NCBI GenBank assembly: GCA_020851835.1
Contig: JADZBZ010000214.1
Location: 1 to 57,246, forward strand
Direction of reading: 5' to 3'
DNA: 57,246 nt
Source: Acidobacteriota bacterium
GTDB lineage: Bacteria > Acidobacteriota > Vicinamibacteria > Vicinamibacterales > UBA2999
In this document: one piece after another, positions 52,097-57,246 of the stretch
Position numbering within the stretch: the first letter of the stretch is position 1
Layout: each line of letters starts with the position of its first letter
Made by a program: the position numbers and the translations under genes
Notes under the pieces: generated by a model
What the model saw: only the letters and a program-made list of their open reading frames with translations
What the model was told of the DNA's origin: nothing
The model's database searches: none

Positions 52097-53375
52097 CTAC
52101 TGCGTCATGACGCGGCCGAGGCTGCCCTTGTACCCCGTCATCTCGAGATAGCCTCGTCCGGTGACCGGCCGGTCGCGCGCCGTGCCGGACACGTCCACCA
52201 GCCCTTCCCAGTACGCGATGCCGGCACCCGAGGTGGCCAGCTCCTGGTTGGCGAGGGGAGTGGTGACCCGCAACTCGAGCTGCTGCGTGGGAATGGTGAC
52301 CCGCCATCCGACGGGGTAGGTGGCGCCTGATGGCGCCGTGAACGTCTGGCCGCCGGGGGCCAGGGTGAAGTCGGCCGCGGCCAGGTGGGTGGCGCGTCCC
52401 TTCGCGTCCACCAGGGTGCCGCTCGATCGCGGGTCGCGCGACCCATCGCCTCGCCTCAGCTGGTAGATCATCAGCTCGCCCCCGTCGCCGAGTTGCAGCG
52501 ACAGCCAGTCCCAGCCCTGCTGCTCGCGCTCGAGGAAGCTGGTGCCGAACTCGTGATCCATCCAGCTCTCGCCGGTCACCTCGAAGCGTTGGCCGTCGAT
52601 CGTGAGCGTTCCGTGCGTGGGCATGCGCGTGAGCGAGTAGTAGTGCGACGCGTTCCCCGCCTCCGCGCCCTTCTGGCTGATCCCGTCCACGCCGTTGATG
52701 ACCGGTCCCTTGCCCTCGTCGAGGACGAGGTCCACGCCGGCCGCGCGGCTGGCGGCACGGATGAGGTGACGGCCCCGATCGTCGAGTCGGGCTGTCCAGT
52801 CTTCGTTCCACACGCGATAGCGCCCCGCGGCGGCGCCCGACAGGCCGGGCCCTGCGCGGGTGAGCTTCTCGTCGAAACGGTACCGCTGCCCCGAAGGATC
52901 GCTGACGGCCAGGTGCGCCATGTAGAGATCGCGCACCGCCCAAGCCGACGGGTTGGCCGGGGCGGGATCCACGCCGACGCGGAAGAACGTCACCTGGTAG
53001 CCGAACCGCCGACCCGCGGCGGTGTCGACGTTACCCGTGTAGTACCACCACTCGATCTTGTAGTCGGGATGATTGGCGTGATCGCGCGGGAACGCGTAGC
53101 GATAGCCGGACGTCGCCTCGCGCCAGTCGGAGAGGGACGCCGGGACTGAAGTCCCGGCGCTCCGTGCTGCGGCGGTCTCGACCGGGACTGAAGTCCCGGC
53201 GCTGCGTGCTGCGGCGGTCTCGGCGGTCCGTACCTGGGACGCCGCGCCAGTGGACGGCCTTGGCAGCAGGGCCATCGCAATAATGCCGACCAGCGCCGCG
53301 TACCGTGCGACCGGCCTGCTGGAGCGCCGGGGCTTCAGCCCCGGCGATGCCTCACCCGGCACCCGGCACTCGTGT

Positions 53376-53386
<11 letters not shown>
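52097..53386 (-). CDS. CrtC/AttH-like lipocalin-fold secreted protein
   Basis: The 429-residue protein is read from ATG 53386, overlapping the permease gene by 11 bp. After a hydrophobic N-terminal segment (YAALVGIIAMALLPRPSTG) and a low-complexity stretch it has the CrtC/AttH core: DHANHPDYKIEWWYYTGNV, FGYQVTFFRVGVDP, YMAHLAVSDPSGQRYRFDEK, GESWMDHEFGTSFL and WDWLSLQLGDGGELMIYQL. This family includes carotenoid 1,2-hydratase and the AttH protein of AttEFGH-type transporters. Next to an ABC ATPase and FtsX-type permease, AttH is the better parallel. Two palindromic units are inserted in frame near the front. Confidence 0.8.
53138..53222. repeat. Tandem pair of palindromic units inside the AttH-like gene
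   Basis: CGCCGGGACTGAAGTCCCGG and its continuation form a 22-bp palindrome at 53138-53159. A second copy lies at 53182-53203, with about 17 bp of repeated spacer, so the unit is 39 bp and repeats twice. It encodes ETAAARSAGTSVP twice in the linker after the signal region, keeping frame. Confidence 0.85.
53325..53346. repeat. Third palindromic unit of the same type
   Basis: CGCCGGGGCTTCAGCCCCGG and its end form a 22-bp near-perfect palindrome of the same design as 53138-53159. It lies in the first codons of the AttH-like gene. Confidence 0.75.
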
Positions 53387-56028
<2,642 letters not shown>

Positions 56029-56048
<20 letters not shown>

Positions 56049-56766
56049 CGATGACGCCGGAGGCCGGCACGCGTGACGCGGGTGCCGGACGCGGCGCCTC
56101 GGCGAAACGCCCGTCGCGCATCCGCAGGACGAGGCCCGCCGCGGCGGCCACCTCCCGCGCGTGCGTGGCGAGCAGGATGGTGATGCCCATCTCGCGATTG
56201 AGCTCGGCCAGCAGCGCCAGCACGCGGGCGCCGTTCTCCGAATCGAGATTGCCGGTCGGCTCGTCAGCGACGAGCAGCGCGGGCTCGTGCACGAGAGCGC
56301 GCGCGATGGCCGCGCGCTGCATCTCGCCGCCCGACACTTCCTGCGGGTAGTGGCGCAGGCGGTGTCCGATGCCCACGCGCTCGGCCATCTCCGTCGCGCG
56401 TCGCCCGGCGTCGGCACCGGCCATGCCGCCGAGCAGGCAGGGCAGGGCGATGTTGTCGGCCAGCGTGAGCGTGGGTAGCAGATTGAAGAACTGGAACACG
56501 AAGCCGATACGATCCCGCCTCAGCGCCGTCAGCGCATCGTCGGAGAGCTTCGCGAGGTCGCGCCCTTCGAGCGCCACCGAGCCCGACGAGGGACGGTCCA
56601 TGGCGCCACACAGGTGCAACAGGGTGGACTTGCCACAGCCCGACGGGCCCATCAGCGCGATGAAGGCGCCCGAATCGAGCGAGAACGAGACGCCGTCGAG
56701 GGCCCGGACGGTCGTCGTGCCCCCTGTGTAGTTCTTGGTCACGTCCGTAACGGTGAGCAGGGCCAT
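56029..56766 (-). CDS. ABC transporter ATP-binding protein (MacB/LolD-like)
   Basis: The 245-residue ATPase has Walker A LMGPSGCGKSTLLHLCG, Q-loop FVFQFFNLLPTLTLADNIAL, signature VSGGEMQRAAIARALVHEP, Walker B LLVADEPTGNLDSENG and switch histidine ILLATHARE. This is the LolD/MacB subgroup, which drives extraction or mechanotransmission rather than ordinary transport. It is the first gene of a four-gene minus-strand set, overlapping the permease by 20 bp. Confidence 0.95.
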
Positions 56767-56854
56767 GCCTACATGGTATGACTCTGGGCGACTGGCCGGG
56801 GGTTCGGGCCGGGCGGCCTTGGAGAAAGCCGGGCCTTCGGCCGATATCTGACTC

Positions 56855-57246
56855 GTGAGCCTTGGTCAGGCCCAGGTCGTGGCGGCGGCGGTGACCCTGC
56901 TGCTGGCGTGCGGCTTTGCCTGCATCTTCTGGCGGCGCGGGCGGCAGCCGGCCGGGATGGTTCCGGGTCGGCCGGGAGGGCCGCGGGCCCGGAAGGCCTG
57001 GAGACACAGGCCCGCCATCGAGGCGCGCCTCGAGGCGGCGATGCGGCTGCTGGGTGCACGAGGGATCATCCTGTGGGCCGCCGATGCGGCGGGCCGGCAC
57101 CTGCACATTCATGCGTCGTCCGGTTATCCGCCTTCGTTTCTGCAGACAGTGGGGCCCATTCCGCTGGAGGCGCGCCTGCTCACGGCGGTCGCGTATGTCG
57201 AGGGCCGGGCGCGCACGCGGCGGCGCAAGGGCTGGCACCTGGCGGC
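56855..57246 (+). CDS. Membrane-anchored protein with GAF-like domain, incomplete at the window end
   Basis: An open frame runs from GTG 56855 off the end of the window (about 130 codons). It has one N-terminal membrane helix (VVAAAVTLLLACGFACIFWR), a basic glycine/proline linker, then a domain beginning AIEARLEAAMRLLGARGIIL with HLHIHASSGYPPSFLQTVGP. The latter resembles a GAF sensor domain. The gene diverges from the ABC operon. The start codon and family are provisional. Confidence 0.6.
   Translation, partial: MSLGQAQVVAAAVTLLLACGFACIFWRRGRQPAGMVPGRPGGPRARKAWRHRPAIEARLEAAMRLLGARGIILWAADAAGRHLHIHASSGYPPSFLQTVGPIPLEARLLTAVAYVEGRARTRRRKGWHLA

Overview
The window is GC-rich bacterial chromosome, most consistent with an Acidobacteriota member such as a Vicinamibacteria-like lineage. 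The main reason is three complete pairs of a PadR-type regulator with an ADOP (acidobacterial duplicated orphan permease), plus two ADOP remnants. This placement is inference from gene content; no 16S rRNA is present.

The window has two halves. Bases 1 to about 39,500 are an accessory, heavily rearranged region. Intact genes (mddA-like methyltransferase, hydrolase-LuxR regulator, TetR, three PadR-ADOP pairs, a SpoIIE-type phosphatase with a hybrid histidine kinase, an MTHFR-family protein, a large secreted protein, four toxin-antitoxin pairs) alternate with gene fragments: DUF1223, phosphodiesterase, amidohydrolase, TolB-like, quinone oxidoreductase, Ser/Thr kinase, slipin, aldo/keto reductase, D-aminoacylase, Rho, several transposases and a split integrase. 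A dispersed repeat of about 96 bp lies at most of the joints between unrelated fragments. Five copies (starting at 31, 4372, 10412, 18590 and 34480) look identical or nearly so, one (28930) has a diverged first half, one (24830) has its core inverted, and one (19953-20073, opposite strand) is a MITE-like form with inverted termini. I see no described element that explains it, and it is the strongest candidate for something new here.

Inside this region, the carboxymuconolactone decarboxylase (AhpD-like) gene at 12682-13269 has an in-frame UGA exactly where the second cysteine of its CxxC redox motif belongs. A small hairpin sits at the spacing expected of a bacterial SECIS, so it is a candidate selenoprotein. 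The segment 34.5-39.5 kb resembles a decayed integrative element: a frameshifted tyrosine recombinase reads into the 5' half of a tRNA-Ser, next to IS remnants and VapBC-like and ParDE-like modules.

Bases 39,870-57,246 are orderly core genome. A putative leader with a terminator precedes a lysine-biosynthesis operon (asd, aspartokinase, dapB, dapA, dapD, dapE-like). Next come a 161-bp palindromic element, an HD-GYP response regulator, the SRP RNA, and the classic dnaX-ybaB-recR cluster followed by a membrane protein. The end holds a FAD-dependent oxidoreductase, a three-gene AttEFGH-like set (ABC ATPase, FtsX-type permease, CrtC/AttH-like secreted protein) and the start of a membrane-anchored protein cut by the window edge.

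All homology statements are from reading the sequence; no database search was run. Several frameshifts could be assembly errors, and chimeric joining at the repeats must be excluded before biological conclusions are drawn.
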